Source: Archangium gephyra
GTDB lineage: Bacteria; Myxococcota; Myxococcia; Myxococcales; Myxococcaceae
Assembly (NCBI RefSeq): GCF_001027285.1
Contig: NZ_CP011509.1
Location: 11,866,501-11,930,500, forward strand
Reading direction: 5' to 3'
DNA length: 64,000 bases
The notes under the pieces were generated by a model that worked only from the letters and a program-made list of their open reading frames with translations, had not been told where the DNA came from and did not search any database. Below, piece by piece: positions 51,257-60,778 of this stretch. How positions within the stretch are numbered: position 1 is the stretch's first letter; each line of letters opens with the position of its first letter. A program made the translations under genes and the position numbers.

Positions 51257-52435
51257 GTGAGCTCCCCTCGCGTCCAGTCCGCTCTCGCCCGCGCCACCGA
51301 GGCCGTCCGCCGTGGCCCCCACTCCACGCCGCCCGATGGCCAGCGCCGCCCCGTGCGCCTCGCCATCGGGGACCCCCAGGCGGACTTCACCCGCTTCCTC
51401 GCCATCCTCGACCACCATGGGCTGCTCGGCCCGGAGGGGTGGCTGCGGCCCGAGGTGCAGCTGCTCTCGGTGGGGGACCACTTCGACTGGGGCAAGCCCG
51501 CCGAGCGCGAGGAGGCGGCCACGAGCGCGCTGCGGCTGGTGGCGTGGATGGCGGCGCACCCGGCGGACCAGGCGGTGCTGCTGCTGGGCAACCACGACCT
51601 GGGCCGCGTGGGCGAGCTCGCCGGCTTCACCGACGCGCGCTTCGCCGCCGCCCAGGCGGAGGCGGACGGCATCTACCGGGGAGAGGACACCGACGAGGCC
51701 CGCGAGCGCGACTTCCTCACCCGCTACCCGGAGCTGCCCAACGTGGAGCTGGCGGCCCGCGACTTCGGCAATTTCCGCGAGGTGCAGCGCGACTGGGTGG
51801 CGTCCCTGCTGCGCGCCGGGCGCTTCCGGGTGGCCCACGCCGCGGCGGAGCACCTGCTCGTGCTGCACGCGGGCGTCACGCAAGAGGACCTGCGCGTGGT
51901 GGGCCTGTCCGAGTCCCACCAGGCCCACGCGCCCACGGTGGCGGACGCGCTGAACCGGGCGCTCGACACCGCGGTGGCCGCCTGGAAGCAAGGGCCCTTC
52001 TCCATGCCCGGGCTGTACCAGCCCGGCAGCGCCGCGTATGGCGAGGGCCGCGGCATCTTCTACCACCGCCCCAGCCTGCTCCCCGAGGACGCCGCCCACC
52101 GCGCCGCCACGCCCCGGCGCCGGTTCGATCCGCGCCGGCTTCCTCCCGGCCTCACCCAGGTGGTGGGCCACACGCGCGACAAGCGCAGCCGCGAGCTGCT
52201 CGCCCTGCCCCGCGAGGGTGCCCGGGATGGAGCGCTGCGCCACCTCGTCACCGACGGCACCACGCTCCAGTACAGCCTCGGCCCCCCACCGCCCACCGGC
52301 CCCGGCGAGGCGGTGCTCCTCTTCACCGACGGCGGCATGCGCGAGTCGCCCGTGGAGGCCTACGAGCTCCTCGACCTCGATGCCCGCGCACCCGCACGGC
52401 CGCTCGGCCACGCGCACCAGGAAGGACAGGGATGA
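51257..52435 (+). CDS. Calcineurin-like metallophosphoesterase
   Basis: 392 residues from a GTG. All metal-binding blocks are present: IGDPQAD (block I, GDxQ), LSVGDHFDWG (block II), LLLGNHDLG (block III, GNHD), LHAGVT (block IV) and VVGHTRDKRS (block V, GHT). The order and the GDPQADFTRF opening resemble bacterial Shelphs/PrpE-type serine-threonine phosphatases, but nucleotide or other phosphoesters are possible. Its stop overlaps the start of the following lipoprotein gene (ATGATGA), so the two are translationally coupled. Confidence 0.87.
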   Translation: MSSPRVQSALARATEAVRRGPHSTPPDGQRRPVRLAIGDPQADFTRFLAILDHHGLLGPEGWLRPEVQLLSVGDHFDWGKPAEREEAATSALRLVAWMAAHPADQAVLLLGNHDLGRVGELAGFTDARFAAAQAEADGIYRGEDTDEARERDFLTRYPELPNVELAARDFGNFREVQRDWVASLLRAGRFRVAHAAAEHLLVLHAGVTQEDLRVVGLSESHQAHAPTVADALNRALDTAVAAWKQGPFSMPGLYQPGSAAYGEGRGIFYHRPSLLPEDAAHRAATPRRRFDPRRLPPGLTQVVGHTRDKRSRELLALPREGARDGALRHLVTDGTTLQYSLGPPPPTGPGEAVLLFTDGGMRESPVEAYELLDLDARAPARPLGHAHQEGQG

Positions 52436-53808
52436 TGAGGACGACACGGAAACTCGTGGGGCTGGCGCTCGTGGGCAGCATGGGACTGGGCGGGTGTGCG
52501 GCGCCCCTGCGCACGTCCAACCCGGAGGCGCGGGCCGCCGAGGCGCGGTTCGCCGAGCACCCCGAGGGCCAGGAGGAGACCTCCCCCGAGCAGGCGCAGG
52601 CGGAGCGGGATGCCTTCGCCCGCCAGGCCATGGAGGCCCTGCGCTCCTCCGGCGAGACGCGTCCCATCCATTACGACGCCGAGGGCTTCCTGCTGCGGCT
52701 GGGGGACAAGGACGGGACCACGGTGTTCCTGGCCAACTTCTTCGATGAGTCCCTCGCCGTACCGCCGGAGAAGCGGGACGAGGTCTTCGCTCGCATCAGC
52801 CGCGTGCGGAGCATGCCGGACCTGCCGGCGACGCTCGCCGAGGCCCGGCAGAACCTGCTGCCCGTGGTGCGCAGCCGTACCTTCTTCGAGCAGCTCCATC
52901 TGGTGATGAAGGGACCGCCGGGCAAGCCGCCGCCCATCGCGTGGAAGCCGCTGGGAGGTTTCCTCGGCGTGGGGCTGGCCTTCGATGGGCCGGACACCCT
53001 GCGCTACCTCGGGCCCGACGAGCTGACGCGCTGGGACATCTCCTTCGAGCAGGCGCTCGGCATGGCCCTGGAGAACCTGCGCCCGCGCAGCACCGAGGCC
53101 CTCGAGCAGCTCGCCCCCGGTACCTGCAAGTCCCCCTGGGAGGACAGCTACGCGGCCTCGCGCCTGCTGCTCGACGAGGTGGTGCGCCGCTGCCCGGTGA
53201 AGGGGACGCCGGTGGTGCTCGTGCCCCATCGCGACCTGCTCCTCATCACCGGCTCCGAGGACGAGGACGGGCTGAACCAGGTGGCCAGCAAGGCCCTGGG
53301 CGCGATGATGGCCCCGCGCGCGCTGGATGGCCGGGCCATGCGCCTCGCGCCCGAGGGCTGGGTGCCCTTCATGCCCGAGCGGCTCAACAACGCCTGGGGA
53401 GACTTCCGCCAGCTGGAGCTCTTCACCCGGGCGCGCGACTACGACGAGCAGACGCAGCAACTGGAGAAGCTCTACGAGGAGAAGGGCGTGGACCTCTTCG
53501 TGGCCGCCTACACCCCGTACCAGGACGAGCGCGGGCGCAGCCTCAGCTACGCCGTCTGGCTCAAGGGCGTGGACGCCGTCCTTCCGCGCGCCGAGGTCAT
53601 CTTCTTCATGGATCCGTCGCTCGGCCCGGAGGCCCCGCCGGTGGGCATCGCCCGGTGGGAGGAGGTGTCGCGGGTGGCCGGACAGCTGCTCGCGCCCGTG
53701 GAGGGGCTGTATCCCGAGCGCTACCGGGTGACGAGCTTCCCCACCCCGGAACAGCTCGCCCGGTGGCAGAACGACCCGGGCGACCTGTTCGACGAGGACG
53801 GGCCCTGA
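52432..53808 (+). CDS. DUF1444-like lipoprotein
   Basis: 458 residues. The signal MMRTTRKLVGLALVGSMGLGGC gives lipid Cys22. A Glu/Gln/Ala-rich linker (about 35-65) leads into a domain with RKxR-like IHYDAEGFLLRLGDKDGTTVFLANFFDESL, then MALENLRPRSTEALEQLAPGTCKSPWEDSYAASRLLLDEVVRRCPVKGTPVVLVPHRDLLLITGSEDEDGL, which has the pattern of DUF1444/YtpQ proteins. The C-terminal part is unrecognised. The function of the family is not known. It is coupled to the metallophosphoesterase and ends 16 bases before the convergent selenoprotein-candidate gene. Confidence 0.72.
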   Translation: MMRTTRKLVGLALVGSMGLGGCAAPLRTSNPEARAAEARFAEHPEGQEETSPEQAQAERDAFARQAMEALRSSGETRPIHYDAEGFLLRLGDKDGTTVFLANFFDESLAVPPEKRDEVFARISRVRSMPDLPATLAEARQNLLPVVRSRTFFEQLHLVMKGPPGKPPPIAWKPLGGFLGVGLAFDGPDTLRYLGPDELTRWDISFEQALGMALENLRPRSTEALEQLAPGTCKSPWEDSYAASRLLLDEVVRRCPVKGTPVVLVPHRDLLLITGSEDEDGLNQVASKALGAMMAPRALDGRAMRLAPEGWVPFMPERLNNAWGDFRQLELFTRARDYDEQTQQLEKLYEEKGVDLFVAAYTPYQDERGRSLSYAVWLKGVDAVLPRAEVIFFMDPSLGPEAPPVGIARWEEVSRVAGQLLAPVEGLYPERYRVTSFPTPEQLARWQNDPGDLFDEDGP

Positions 53809-53824
53809 GCACGGGCCCGTCCCC

Positions 53825-55174
53825 CTACTTCGCCTTCGTGGCCGCCAGCTTCTTCTCCAGGGCCTCCACCATGCGCGGCGAGGCCTGCGCCCCGGAGAGC
53901 GTCTTCGCGTAGGCGATCGCCTCCTCCAGGGTGCGCACGGCCGCGTCCTTCTCACCCCGGGCGAGGTGGATGTCCGAGCGATCCGAGAGGACGCGCAACC
54001 GCCGGCTGCCCTGCACCTTCGCCAGGGCCCGGGTGCTCGCGGCCAGGGCCTCGTCCAGCCGTCCCAGCCGCCGGTAGAGGCTGGCCAGACGCGCGGGCGG
54101 GTTGTAGTCGTCCGGCAGGTCCTTCTCGCTCTGCTCGATGGCCGGCACCACCCGCATCGGGTCCCCCAGCAGCAGCGCGGCGCCGATGCGGTGCGAGTCG
54201 AACACCGTGCGCTGCTCGGGCGTCGGGGCCCGGGCCGCCTCGCCCTCGAGGAAGGTGAGCCACTGCTCGGCGAGTGCCTTCGCCCCGGCCTCGTCCTTCG
54301 CCTTCATCCGGGCCTGCACCAGCACGTCGTACACGCCCGAGCGGTCATCCCCCGGCATGACGATGTCCGGCGAGAGCGCCTCGCGCGACTTCGCCTCCAG
54401 CGAGTCCCTCAGCGCCTGGGCGTCCTGGGTGCCCTCCGGCACCTGCAACGCACACGAGAGCCCGAGCGCCGCGGCGTTGGCCCACGAGGCCGAGTGCGGC
54501 ACCCTGGGAAGCTCCGCCAGGGCCGTCCGGGCACACGCCTCGTACCGGCTGGCGCCGTACTGGGCGATGAGGGTGGACTCCAGCGCGCGGCCACGGCGGG
54601 ACCAGTCCGCCGGAGCCTCGGCCAGCGCCTGGACGAGCACGTCCGCCGACTCGGCGGCCTTGCCCTCACCATAGAGGGCATCGCCGCGCGCCAGCAGCGC
54701 CTCGGGACCCTGGGCGACGCCGCGGTACGCCCGCTCGCCGTCCTCGAAGAGCTTCTCCAGCTGCGGGACGGTGGCACTGCCCGCGAAGCGCACGAGGGCC
54801 TTCTCCTCCCTGGGGTCGATGATGAAGAGGGTGGGCCAGTTCTCTACCGGGTATTTCTCCTGGAACAGCGCGTTACCGGGAACATCCGTGTTGATCTCGA
54901 GCCAGACGAACCGTCCGGCGTGCCGCGCGAGCGCTTCATCCGTGAAGACGAAGGCACGCATCGAGCGGCACGTGTGTCACCACGGGGCCCAGGTATCAAC
55001 GAAGAGGGGCAATCCCCTCGACTTCGCCTCCGACAGGGCACGCGAGTAGTCATCCTCGATGAACGGCAGGGGGGCCCTGGCATGCGAGGCCGCGGGCTCG
55101 GACACAGCCGAGGTCCGTGCGGCGGAGCAGGCCAGCAAGCCCACCACGAGCAGGCTGGAGAGGTGCGTTCTCAT
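53825..55174 (-). CDS. Candidate selenocysteine thioredoxin-fold lipoprotein with TPR-like C-terminus (in-frame TGA)
   Basis: Read from the ATG at 55174, the frame gives the lipoprotein signal MRTHLSSLLVVGLLAC (Cys16), a thioredoxin-like start (FIEDDYSRALSEAKSRGLPLFVDTWAPW), then TGA at codon 66 (54979-54977), and continues in the same frame with HTCRSMRAFVFTDEALA ... ENWPTLFIIDPREE (cis-Pro) and a TPR-like helical domain to 53825. TGA therefore stands exactly where the first Cys of a W-C-x-x-C motif belongs. Read as selenocysteine the protein has 449 residues with a U-H-T-C centre. The alternative is a TGC-to-TGA nonsense mutation or error; the downstream frame is intact. It would act as a periplasmic oxidoreductase. 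Confidence 0.65.
54919..54979 (-). promoter_or_regulatory. Candidate SECIS-like stem-loop after the in-frame TGA
   Basis: In RNA sense, four bases after the TGA, CGTGCCGC (54972-54965) can pair perfectly with GCGGCACG (54926-54919). Inside that, CTTCGTC (54953-54947) pairs with GATGAAG (54940-54934, one G-U) around the loop TTCACG, which starts 30 bases after the TGA. Position and shape fit a bacterial SECIS, but the loop does not begin with G, which is commonly required. Confidence 0.35.
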
Positions 55175-55256
55175 GAGCCCGGTACCCTACTCCGGGGGCG
55201 GGCAGGGGAGAAAGCAAGCCGTCTCGGGGGTGTCGGGAGTGGGATATGGTGCCCCG

Positions 55257-56621
<1,365 letters not shown>

Positions 56622-56624
56622 CCC

Positions 56625-57926
56625 ATGCCGGAGACGGGGGACGCCTGGCTGGGGCGGGTGGTGGCCGGGCGCTACCAGGTGACGGGGACGATTGGCCAGG
56701 GCGGCATGGGCACGGTGTACGAGGCCGAGCAGCTGGGCCTCGAGCGCTACGTGGCCCTGAAGGTGCTGCACCCGCATGTGGCGAAGACGCCCGGCGCCGT
56801 GGCCCGCTTCCAGCGCGAGGCCCAGCTCATGGCCCGGCTGAAGCACCCGGGCGCGGTGCACCTCTTCGACCATGGCGCCGACGGGGACATCCTCTACCTC
56901 GCCATGGAGCGGGTGTTCGGCCTCCCGCTGGACGAGGTGCTGGAGACCTACGGCCAGCTGGAGGTGAAGGCAGCGGTGGAGCTCACCGCGCGGGTGCTGG
57001 ACGTGCTGGAGGCCGCGCACGACCTCGGCATGGTGCACCGCGACCTCAAGCCCTCCAACGTGATGCTGGTGGGCGAGCTGTCCGCCCCCACGGTGAAGGT
57101 GCTCGACTTCGGGCTGGCCGCGCTCGTGCACGAAGAGCCTCAAGCCCGGCTGACCGGGAGTGGCCAGATGCTCGGCACGCCCGCGTACATGTCTCCCGAG
57201 CACTGCCGCGGGGAGCCGCCCGATGGGCGCGCGGACCTGTACTCCGTGGGATGCCTGCTGCACGAGCTGCTCGTGGGCCAGCCGCCCTTCGGGGACTCGC
57301 CCGCCGTGGAGGTGATGAGCGGGCACCTCTACCGCCCGCCTCCTCCCGTGCGTCAGCTGCGGCCGGAGCGCGGCATTCCCGAGGCGCTGGAGAAGCTGGT
57401 GCTCGCGTGCCTCTCCAAGGAGAAGGCGCTGCGTCCGGCGAGCGCGCGGGAGCTGGCCTCCCGGCTGCGCGAGTCCCTGGCTCCGCCTCCCCTGCGCGGT
57501 GAGGGCAAGAAGCAGGAGCGCACGCAGCCACCGCCCGTCCCACCTCCCGCGCCCTCGCCCGAGCTCCTCGCCCGGCCCGTGGGTGTCATCGAGCCGGAAG
57601 ACTCCACGCATTCCCATGGCATCACTACCGCGCTGGCGGTGGCGGGTTACCGGGTGGTGCCCTGCCGCGAGGACGCCTCCCTGGAAGGCCTCCACGCCCT
57701 GGTGGTGGTGCCCCGGAGCGACCAGGCCCAGGAGGAAGCGCTGGCGCTCGCGAGCACCCTGACCACCCGGCCCCACGCGCCGCCCGTGCTGCTCTGCGGG
57801 AGTGGAGAGGACTTCTCGTTGATGTCCCGCGCCGTCGCGGGCGGCGTGTACGACTACGTACCGCTTCCCCTGGACCCCACGGACCTCGCCCGGAAGGTGG
57901 GCCGCGCGCTCCGCTCGCGCCGCTGA
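56625..57926 (+). CDS. Ser/Thr protein kinase with C-terminal pseudo-receiver
   Basis: 433 residues. A complete Hanks-type kinase domain (about 14-285): GQGGMGTVYEAE (P-loop), ALKVL (Lys), HRDLKPSN (catalytic loop), DFGLA and GTPAYMSPE. A Pro-rich linker follows, then ~115 residues folded like a receiver (VGVIEPEDSTHSHGITTALAVAGYRVV ... VVVVPRSD ... VLLCGSGE ... YDYVPLPLDPTDLARKVGRAL). The phosphoacceptor Asp and the conserved Lys are absent, so it is a pseudo-receiver. There is no membrane segment. The gene lies 3 bases after the NtrC-type regulator. The receiver-like tail may mimic or bind response regulators; this is inferred. Confidence 0.88.
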   Translation: MPETGDAWLGRVVAGRYQVTGTIGQGGMGTVYEAEQLGLERYVALKVLHPHVAKTPGAVARFQREAQLMARLKHPGAVHLFDHGADGDILYLAMERVFGLPLDEVLETYGQLEVKAAVELTARVLDVLEAAHDLGMVHRDLKPSNVMLVGELSAPTVKVLDFGLAALVHEEPQARLTGSGQMLGTPAYMSPEHCRGEPPDGRADLYSVGCLLHELLVGQPPFGDSPAVEVMSGHLYRPPPPVRQLRPERGIPEALEKLVLACLSKEKALRPASARELASRLRESLAPPPLRGEGKKQERTQPPPVPPPAPSPELLARPVGVIEPEDSTHSHGITTALAVAGYRVVPCREDASLEGLHALVVVPRSDQAQEEALALASTLTTRPHAPPVLLCGSGEDFSLMSRAVAGGVYDYVPLPLDPTDLARKVGRALRSRR

Positions 57927-58285
57927 GCCCGTGGCGGATCGCCCCAGTCCCCAAATGCCACATCCGCTCGGCGTGGGCCTCCACTGCGGCGGAACGCCAC
58001 AGCGCCTCCGCTCGTCGACGGGCCGCCCTCCCGGGGAGAGGCCATGGCACGCCCGTCGCAGTACCTGCCCCTCGGATGGCTTCACCGGAAGGCGCAAGGG
58101 TCTCCCCACTGACCGAGCCACGGTGAAGCCACTGGGAGCCGGCCTGGGGGAGTTCTTCCCCCTCTTCCCCAGGCCGGCGGACTTCGTGAGCCCCCTGGGA
58201 ACGGGGCGCATTCGTCCAGGGCCGACAGACCTGGCACGTCTTCCGTGGGCATCCAGCCCGCCACGTGCTGTCTTCCGGCCTCCGG
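57927..58285. other. 359-base intergenic region with a 12-base-pair hairpin
   Basis: No credible gene. At 58138-58149 GCCGGCCTGGGG is the exact inverse of CCCCAGGCCGGC at 58167-58178, with a 17-base pyrimidine-rich loop. It could terminate the regulator/kinase transcript, although it lies 210 bases downstream of it, or form a structured RNA leader for the GTPase gene. The remainder shows nothing recognisable. Confidence 0.55.
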
Positions 58286-60028
58286 ATGAACGACCTCGCC
58301 CACCTGCGCACCGCCCTCGAGTCCGCCCGCGACGCCCTGCCGCCCCCCGAGCGTTTCCCCGAGGCCTCCGACGTGGACACCGCCCGCCGCCTCGTGGAGC
58401 GGCTGCGGCGCGACCTGTTGCCCCGCCTGGGCGGTGCGGACGCGCCCCTGTTGCTGGTGGCCATCGCCGGGCCCAACAACGTGGGCAAGTCCACCCTCTT
58501 CAACGCGCTGGTGGGCACGCACCTGTCCCCGGCCCGCCCCGAGGGAGGCCTCACCAAGCAATGCCTCGCCGCCGCGCATCCGGACACCTGGACGGGCTCG
58601 CTCAAGGACTTCCTCACGAGCCGCTATGACATCGTCCCCGTGGCCTCGGGCGAGACCGCGCCGGTGGACCAGCCGGGGCCCGCCGGGCGCCTCTACCTCG
58701 TGCTCGCCGGGGCCGTGCCCCGAGGCCTGGTGGTGATGGACACGCCGGACTTCGACAGCGTCTACCGCGACAACCGCGAGCGCGCCGAGGCCCTGCTCGT
58801 CACCGTGGACGTGCTCGTCTTCGTCGTCAGCCGGCAGACGTACCAGAACGCCGCGCTGGTGGACTTCCTGCGCGCCGCCGTGGGCCATGGGCGTCCCTAC
58901 CTGCTCGTCTACAACGAGGCCACGCGCGAGGAGGTGGCGCGCGGGCACCTGGAGAAGCTGGCCTCGGACGTGGGCCACCCGCCCCTGGCGCGCTACCTCG
59001 CTCCGCACCAGCCGGAGGTGGAGGCCGGCGAGAAGCCGCTCGCCACGAACCCGCTGGACGCCGCCCCCGCGCTCACCGCGCTGCTGGGCGAGGCCGAGCA
59101 TGCCCAGGCGCTCAAGGCCCGTGCCCTGGCCGCCTCGCTGCGGGACGCGCGCGCGGAGATGGAGCAACTGGCCCGGGCCGCCACCCGCGCCGCCCATGAG
59201 CCGGAGCGGCTGCGCCAGCGGCTGCGTCACGAGCTGCTCGGCGTGGGCCGTCACGCGGCCCTCAAGGCGGTGCCCGCGGACGTGCTGGTGGAGGCCTTCC
59301 GCGACGAGCTGGATGCGCGCAGTGCCTTCCACCGCTACGTGCGCCTGCCCTTCCGGGGGCTCGCCACCGCCCTCACCTTCCTCTCGCGCCAGGTGCGCCG
59401 CTCCTTCACCGGCCCCGAGCCCACCGCGGCCCCGGCGGGCCAGCTCACCGAGGACACCCTGCGCGATGGGGTGCGGCGGATGGTGGAGCTCTTCGCCCCC
59501 GAGGTGGCCGCCTGGCATGGAGATGCCCGGACGCGAGAGCTGCTCTCCGAGGCCTTCGGCCCGCCCACCCTGGCCCGCCTGGAGGAGCCCCTGGGCTTCG
59601 AGGCGATTCAGGCCCATACCGCCGACCGCGAGAGCCTCTACGCCTTCTGCCGGGGACTGGTGGGCACCGAGCTGCAGGGCGGCCTGCGCGAGGAGGTGCT
59701 GCAGACGCTCACCACCCTCGTCTACTCGGTGCCCTCGGGGGCCGCCGCGGTGGTGACGGTGGCCACGGGCGGCCTCGGCCATGACGCCGTCATCTGGGCC
59801 GGTACGCTCCTGTCCACGCCGCTGCTGGAGCGCTTCGTGGACGCGCTGGGCGCGGACATCCGCGAGCGCCTCACCCAGAAGTGGGCCGAGGCCCACGGTG
59901 CCAGTCTCGCCCAGGCCCTGGAGCGGCGCTTCTTCGCCAGTCTCCTCGGGCACCTGGACACGCAGGTTTCCGACTGGGCGCGCACCGCCTCCACCCTGTC
60001 CGAGACGACCTGGCGGATCTCCTCCTGA
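58286..60028 (+). CDS. Dynamin-like/Era-type P-loop GTPase
   Basis: 580 residues. The GTPase domain is in the N-terminal half: P-loop AIAGPNNVGKST (G1), conserved Thr in GGLTKQC (G2), VVMDTPDFDSV (G3, DxxG replaced by DTPD), and YNEAT where N/TKxD (G4) is expected. The remaining ~330 residues are helical with coiled-coil-like Arg/Ala/Leu-rich runs (ALAASLRDARAEMEQLARAATRAA) and two moderately hydrophobic segments near 470-500. Resemblance is to bacterial dynamin-like or YfjP-type GTPases acting at membranes. The ATG at 58286 is preferred to the one at 58265. Confidence 0.78.
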   Translation: MNDLAHLRTALESARDALPPPERFPEASDVDTARRLVERLRRDLLPRLGGADAPLLLVAIAGPNNVGKSTLFNALVGTHLSPARPEGGLTKQCLAAAHPDTWTGSLKDFLTSRYDIVPVASGETAPVDQPGPAGRLYLVLAGAVPRGLVVMDTPDFDSVYRDNRERAEALLVTVDVLVFVVSRQTYQNAALVDFLRAAVGHGRPYLLVYNEATREEVARGHLEKLASDVGHPPLARYLAPHQPEVEAGEKPLATNPLDAAPALTALLGEAEHAQALKARALAASLRDARAEMEQLARAATRAAHEPERLRQRLRHELLGVGRHAALKAVPADVLVEAFRDELDARSAFHRYVRLPFRGLATALTFLSRQVRRSFTGPEPTAAPAGQLTEDTLRDGVRRMVELFAPEVAAWHGDARTRELLSEAFGPPTLARLEEPLGFEAIQAHTADRESLYAFCRGLVGTELQGGLREEVLQTLTTLVYSVPSGAAAVVTVATGGLGHDAVIWAGTLLSTPLLERFVDALGADIRERLTQKWAEAHGASLAQALERRFFASLLGHLDTQVSDWARTASTLSETTWRISS

Positions 60029-60300
60029 GCACCCGCCGTGTCAGACCCCTCCGGCATTCTGTGTCCAACCGCGACACGCGGACCACAAGCGGCGGGTGGG
60101 AGCACTTCGCACATGGGTTTCCCGAGGGAAGGAAGGGGTCGGGCGCAGGAGCACGAGGCGGCATGTTCCAGCCTTCGCGGGAAGCAGCACAGAACAGGGT
60201 GACTTCAAAAATAGGGTTGAAGAAGTGACCTTTACAGTCCTGTTCCGACAACCTGATGCGTCGTATTCCGCCTTGCCTACACTGTAGGGTGGGTTCAGGT
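60029..60300. promoter_or_regulatory. Upstream region of the XRE regulator gene, AT-rich
   Basis: The stretch 60195-60290 is markedly more AT-rich than its surroundings. CTTCAA (60203-60208) and TTGAAG (60217-60222) form an inverted repeat with an 8-base spacer. TTTACA (60231-60236) is -35-like and TACACT (60278-60283) is -10-like, but they are too far apart to pair. This probably holds the promoter and perhaps an autoregulatory site. Confidence 0.4.
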
Positions 60301-60663
60301 ATGGACAAGAAACTGGCGAAGACGATTGGGGAGGCCGCCCGTACGGCCCGGCTGCGCGCGCAGCTCACCCAGGCGGATGTAGCGGAGATGGTCGACCTGG
60401 TGACCGAGGTGTACGGCCGTATCGAGCGCGGCGGCATGGTGCCGAGCGTTCCAACGCTGCTGCGGCTGTGCCGCGCGCTGAGGATTTCGGCGGACGAGTT
60501 GTTGGGACTGGCCGGGCCGGATGGTTCGCTGCGGCTCGCCGACCCGCCGAGCGAGCAGGGTGAGAAGCCGGAAGTGCGGGCGGTGCTGCGCGTGCTGCGG
60601 CAGCTCGACTCCGGGCAGATCAAGCTGCTGGGCCGGCTCGCGGTGGCGCTCAAGAAGGAGTAG
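60301..60663 (+). CDS. XRE-family HTH regulator
   Basis: 120 residues. A Cro/CI-type HTH at about 7-62: IGEAARTARLRAQLTQADVAEMVDLVTEVYGRIERGGMVPSVPTLLRLCRALRISADELLGL. A helical C-terminal part (VLRVLRQLDSGQIKLLGRLAVALKKE) is probably for dimerisation. The ATG at 60301 follows an AT-rich promoter region. It lies just upstream of traA on the same strand, separated by a hairpin. A role in controlling traAB is possible but not shown by the sequence. Confidence 0.88.
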   Translation: MDKKLAKTIGEAARTARLRAQLTQADVAEMVDLVTEVYGRIERGGMVPSVPTLLRLCRALRISADELLGLAGPDGSLRLADPPSEQGEKPEVRAVLRVLRQLDSGQIKLLGRLAVALKKE

Positions 60664-60667
60664 GCCG

Positions 60668-60690
60668 CCCGCTGCTGGAGGCCCAGCGGG
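60668..60690 (+). terminator. Stem-loop after the XRE gene
   Basis: CCCGCTG (60668-60674) pairs exactly with CAGCGGG (60684-60690), loop of 9 bases, 5 bases after the XRE stop. There is no T-run. It suggests that the regulator and traA are transcribed separately, at least in part. Confidence 0.5.
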
Positions 60691-60778
60691 AGCCGGGGTA
60701 GACTTCAGTCCCCCCCTATACAGTGACCCCGGCCTTAACTTGACCGTAGAAGTAGGTCGGGGGATCTTCCTGGCCCCC

